Shown here in pieces: positions 8,601-10,972 of a DNA stretch of 10,972 bases. The notes under the pieces were generated by a model. It searched no databases. It had not been told where the DNA came from and saw only the letters and a program-made list of their open reading frames with translations. Position 1 is the stretch's first letter. Each line of letters starts with the position of its first letter. This stretch comes from Hyphomicrobiales bacterium. GTDB lineage: Bacteria; Pseudomonadota; Alphaproteobacteria; Rhizobiales; Aestuariivirgaceae. A program made the translations under genes and the position numbers. The stretch lies in the NCBI GenBank assembly GCA_012032065.1, contig JAAURV010000073.1:1-10972 (forward strand), read 5' to 3'.

Positions 8601-9085
8601 AAGGCATTGCCGAGGGCGGGCGGCTGACGGTGAAGGGACCCAACGTGATGCTGGGATATTTGCGCGCCGACAATCCGGGCGTCATCGAGCCGCCGCCCGA
8701 CGGCTGGTACGACACCGGCGACATCGTGAAGATCGACGAGCAAGGTTTCATCACCATACTTGGCCGCGCCAAGCGCTTCGCCAAGATCGCGGGCGAAATG
8801 GTCTCGCTCACGGCAGTCGAGATCAAAGTGCAGACGGCTTACCCTGAAGACAATCATGCGGCGGTTGCCGTGCCTGACAGGAAGAAGGGCGAGCAACTGG
8901 TGCTGTTCACGACGCGGGCCGGGCTTGATCGCAAGGAACTAGCGGATGCCATGAAAAAAATGGGCGCGACAGAACTTATCATTCCGCGCAACATCATCGC
9001 GATGAAAGAGCTGCCGGTGCTCGGCTCCGGCAAGACCGATTATCAGGCGCTCAACCGCATGGGGCGCGAGCAGGTCAAGGAGTGA
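5649..9085 (+). CDS. aas: LplT-Aas fusion: lysophospholipid transporter, 2-acylglycerophosphoethanolamine acyltransferase and acyl-ACP synthetase (three frameshifts)
   Basis: The repaired protein has 1145 residues and fuses what E. coli encodes as separate LplT and Aas. Residues about 1-430 form an MFS lysophospholipid flippase (RFWPLFVTQAIGAFNDNAFRF, many hydrophobic helices). Residues about 440-640 form a PlsC-type acyltransferase with NHQSLLDG (catalytic His about 467, HX4D) and FPEGR at about 534-538. Residues about 660-1145 form an AMP-dependent acyl-ACP synthetase with TSGSEGVPKGV near 809, GYGATECAP, YDTGD, and the C-terminal lysine loop GSGKTDYQ. Together they import lysophospholipids and re-acylate them at the inner membrane. 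Three one-base errors break the frame: one base missing near 5683 (LLTT|QRFW), one T extra in the T-run at 7167-7171 (FNI|LPIDPTNPM), and one T missing in the T-run at 7802-7805 (LNF|STGPINMSAA). All repairs restore family sequence. The stop TGA (9083-9085) overlaps the aconitase X ribosome binding site and start region. Confidence 0.92.
9077..9082 (+). promoter_or_regulatory. Ribosome binding site that favours the TTG start of aconitase X
   Basis: AAGGAG lies inside the last codons of aas. It touches the GTG at 9082, which is too close to serve it, but stands five bases before the in-frame TTG at 9088. This makes TTG 9088 the better-supported start, with ribosomes finishing aas able to re-initiate. 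Confidence 0.5.
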
Positions 9086-9087
9086 CA

Positions 9088-10339
9088 TTGCAGCTCGAAG
9101 CCGCCGACCGCGCCAGGCTCGACGGCGCGGAAGGGCCGGCGATGAAGCTTGCGATGCAGCTCGTGGCGAAGGCCGCGGACATTCTCGGCGCCGAGGAACT
9201 TGCGCCGATCAGCTTCGCGCATCTCGACTCGTGTTTTTACACCGGCCAGGTGCATCTCGATTTCGCGCGCTTTCTGAAAGCCAACAAAGCCCGTTTCGCC
9301 GTTCCCACCTGGAGCAACAATGGCGTTGTGAGTCTGGAACAGCCGGAACTCAAGCCGGAATCGGACAACGGAGAAACCGTGCGCGGCGCGCGGGAATTGA
9401 TGCAGCTCTATGCGGAGCTCGGCGCCGTGCCAACCTGGACATGCGCGCCGTATCAATTGCCCGGCGGACCGGGCTTTGGCGATCACATCGCGGTCGGGGA
9501 GTCGAACGCAGTCGCGTACTACAACTCCGTGCTGGGCGCGCGCACCAACAAGTACGGCGGTTATCTCGATGTTGCTTGCGCTCTCATCGGCAAGGCGCCG
9601 CACGCGGGATTGCATCTCGACAAGGGCCGCAAGGCGGAACTTCACATATCAATTCTGGATTTGCCGGAGCGATTGCGGCAATCGAGTCTGTTTCCGCATC
9701 TGCTGGGGCATGTCGTTGGCAGAATCTCCGGACGGCTCCGCCCAGCGATCAGCGGCATTCCCAAAACCGTGGCGCGCGATGGGCTGAAAGCGATCAGCTC
9801 CGCAGCCGCAGCATCAGGGGGCGTCGAGATGTGGCATGGCATATCCGTGACTCCGGAAGCGCCGTCGCCGGAAGACGCATCGGAGCTTGCCAAGCAATAT
9901 GTGCTGGAACTTCCGGATTTTTGGCGTGCGCAGCAAGACCTCACAAGTGCCGCGGATGGCCCGCTCGATTGCGTGGCACTCGGCACGCCGCATTTTCCGA
10001 GAGCGAGTTCGAGCTCTCGCGCGGAGTCTGGATGACCGCAAGTGCAAGACGCGGCTTGTCGTTTCAACCAGCCGCGCGGTTCGCCAATCGATTGCCGCAA
10101 GCGGCGTGCTCGACCGCCTGAAGACGTCCGGCGCCGAAATCGTCGCCGATATCTGCACCTACTACTCGCCGCGAATTCGCGGATTGAAGGGCAAGGTGAT
10201 GACCAATGCGGCGAAATGGGCGTGGTACGCGCCGGGCATGATCGGGGTCGACGTGTGCTTCGGCAGCCTGGAGGAATGCGCTGAAAGCGCGGTGCGCGGC
10301 GAAGTGTGGCGCGATCCCAAGCTCTGGAGCTCGGACTGA
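9088..10339 (+). CDS. Aconitase X catalytic (large) subunit, putative cis-3-hydroxy-L-proline dehydratase; two frameshifts near 9995 and 10015
   Basis: This is the large subunit of aconitase X (the family once called DUF521), an iron-sulphur-dependent hydro-lyase. Bacterial members dehydrate cis-3-hydroxy-L-proline, while archaeal members act on phosphomevalonate. Visible hallmarks, numbered from TTG 9088: HLDSCFYTG (C49), VPTWSNNG, TCAPYQLPG (C119), and GESNAVAYYNSVLGARTNKYGG (137 onward). Near the end come DICTYYSP (C about 357), MTNAAKWAWYAPG and CFGSLEECAESAVRG. C49, C119 and C357 are candidate cluster or catalytic cysteines. The frame changes twice within 20 bases. A base is missing near 9993-9998 and another near 10014-10018; repair gives GTPHFSESEFELLARSLDDR, a family-like stretch. 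The restored length of about 417 residues is normal. GTG 9082 is an alternative start with no usable ribosome binding site. The stop overlaps the swivel subunit start by one base (TGATG). The substrate assignment is by family only. Confidence 0.9.
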
Positions 10340-10743
10340 TGCGCGGGCGCGTGCTTCATGCGGGAGCGGCGAGCGGGCCGGTGCTGCATCTTACGGAACC
10401 TCTGAGCTTTTGGGGCGGCTTCGAACCTGTGACAGGGGAAGTGATCGACATTCACCATCCGCAGCGCGGCAAGACACTGGCAGGCGCCATCGCGGTGATG
10501 CGCGAGAGCAGGGGCTCCGGAAGTGCTCCTGGCGCGCTGGCGGAATCGATCCGGCGCGGCACGGGACCGGCAGCCATCATTCTGGTTTCGCCCGACATCA
10601 ATCTCGCGATTGGAGCGGCCGTTGCCGAGATGCTTTACGGCAAGCGCTGCCCAGTGATCGCCGTCGATCGGATGGTCTTCAACGCCCTTGCGGAAGCGAA
10701 ATCGCTCCGCATCGAAGCCGATGGAAGGATAACCATCGTCTGA
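10339..10743 (+). CDS. Aconitase X swivel-domain (small) subunit
   Basis: This intact 134-residue protein is the mobile swivel domain that closes over the aconitase X active site. The opening MRGRVLHAGAASGPVLHLTEPLSFWGGF, then VIDIHHPQRGKTLAGAIAVM with RESRGSGSAP, IRRGTGPAAIIL and CPVIAVD, are typical of the family; the RGSGSAP segment is the usual substrate-contact loop. In single-chain aconitase X this domain is fused to the large subunit, and here it is a separate gene. The ATG at 10339 shares one base with the large-subunit TGA and has GGAG at 10326-10329, so coupled 1:1 synthesis is likely. The segment after the stop holds two strong hairpins, which may end this transcript. Confidence 0.92.
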   Translation: MRGRVLHAGAASGPVLHLTEPLSFWGGFEPVTGEVIDIHHPQRGKTLAGAIAVMRESRGSGSAPGALAESIRRGTGPAAIILVSPDINLAIGAAVAEMLYGKRCPVIAVDRMVFNALAEAKSLRIEADGRITIV

Positions 10744-10771
10744 CGGGCTTGGTTTTCGCCCCGAACTTCGG

Positions 10772-10815
10772 CTAGAGCAACCGGCGGTCATTCGACCGCC
10801 GGTAAGTTGCTCTAG
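10772..10815. repeat. Compound palindrome 1 (CTAG-ended, ATTC loop)
   Basis: The outer arms CTAGAGCAA (10772-10780) and TTGCTCTAG (10807-10815) pair perfectly over 9 bp. The inner arms CCGGCGGTC (10781-10789) and GACCGCCGG (10794-10802) pair perfectly over 9 bp around the tetraloop ATTC. TAAG is bulged on the right side only. It starts 29 bases after the swivel gene stop. It may act as a transcript end or stabiliser, or be a dispersed repetitive palindrome; there is no T-tract. A smaller perfect repeat, CCGAA-C-TTCGG, lies just before it at 10761-10771. Confidence 0.8.
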
Positions 10816-10825
10816 TAATTTGAAT

Positions 10826-10878
10826 CTGGCGCATAACTGAACGCTCAAGTGATTCCACTTGAGCGCGTTATGCGCTAG
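10826..10878. repeat. Compound palindrome 2 (CTAG-ended, ATTC loop)
   Basis: The outer arms CTGGCGCATAAC (10826-10837) and GTTATGCGCTAG (10867-10878) pair over 12 bp with one G-T type mismatch. The inner arms CGCTCAAGTG (10842-10851) and CACTTGAGCG (10856-10865) pair perfectly over 10 bp around ATTC. TGAA is bulged on the left side and one C on the right. The plan matches palindrome 1 (two stacked stems, same loop, a four-base one-sided bulge, CTAG at the end), but the stem sequences differ. It ends 28 bases before the aminotransferase start. Confidence 0.8.
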
Positions 10879-10906
10879 AAGCGGCGCAACTCGGACAGGT
10901 TTCATC

Positions 10907-10972
10907 ATGCGCTATGCGTCGATCACGGAGAGGCTCTCGCACCTCGGCTCCGCCAAATGGGCCGTTCATATC
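10907..10972 (+). CDS. Start of a probable class I/II PLP-dependent aminotransferase (partial, runs off the window)
   Basis: The 22 codons from ATG 10907 read MRYASITERLSHLGSAKWAVHI and continue past the window edge. This opening (MRYASIT-R-L---G--KW-IH) is the one I know from alphaproteobacterial aspartate/aromatic-type PLP aminotransferases and is distantly like AruH, the arginine:pyruvate transaminase that works with AruI. No catalytic part is in view, so the substrate cannot be judged. A weak ribosome binding site, CAGG, lies seven bases upstream. The two palindromes separate it from the aconitase X genes, so it may have its own promoter. Confidence 0.65.
   Translation, partial: MRYASITERLSHLGSAKWAVHI

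Noticed and set aside
7161..8896. Several minus-strand open frames opposite aas (7161-7778, 8114-8896)
   Set aside because: Arg/His-rich antisense translations of a gene with clear acyltransferase and AMP-binding motifs.
7823..9085. Treating the AMP-binding part as a separate gene starting at ATG 7823
   Set aside because: That ATG is an internal methionine of a conserved stretch (STGPINMSAACTAAQ). One missing T upstream explains the break, and the fused family is well known.

Overview
This looks like a fragment of an alphaproteobacterial chromosome, most likely Rhizobiales/Hyphomicrobiales. The reasons are the high GC of the conserved genes, the short-spaced overlapping same-strand genes, the families present (an oligopeptide ABC transporter, an AruI-type ThDP decarboxylase, a fused LplT-Aas, a two-subunit aconitase X), and intergenic palindromes ending in CTAG of a kind familiar from rhizobial genomes. 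The lineage is an inference from gene content, not a search result.

Layout. (1) 3-293 is the 3' end of an unrecognised gene. (2) 290-1242 is an unrecognised two-helix membrane protein of lower GC, split by a one-base frameshift near 585. (3) 1318-4887 is a tightly packed block: dppD-like ATPase, dppF-like ATPase (one frameshift near 2608), and a ThDP enzyme of the 5-guanidino-2-oxopentanoate decarboxylase (AruI) family. The first two overlap by 4 bases and the last two abut exactly. (4) 5440-4953, minus strand, is a secreted fasciclin-domain protein (one frameshift near 5255), convergent with the decarboxylase. (5) 5649-10743 is a second coupled block: a three-domain LplT-Aas lysophospholipid transporter/acyltransferase/acyl-ACP synthetase (three frameshifts), the aconitase X large subunit (two frameshifts close together), and the aconitase X swivel subunit. 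(6) 10744-10906 is a spacer with two compound hairpins. (7) 10907 to the window end is the first 22 codons of a probable PLP aminotransferase.

Functionally, a peptide/amino-acid importer ATPase pair, a 2-keto-acid decarboxylase, aconitase X (bacterial members are known as cis-3-hydroxy-L-proline dehydratases) and an aminotransferase suggest an amino-acid scavenging and catabolism neighbourhood. The importer permeases and binding protein are not in the window. The phospholipid-repair fusion is joined to aconitase X by gene overlap, and the reason is not obvious.

A dominant property of this sequence is at least eight single-base indels in about 11 kb, spread over five of the eight complete or near-complete genes. 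Each one restores a conserved protein when corrected, and no in-frame stops or other decay are visible. This is best read as uncorrected sequencing or assembly error, so I annotate the affected genes as whole genes with frameshifts rather than as fragments. I found no tRNA, rRNA, CRISPR array, insertion sequence or convincing novel defence system.
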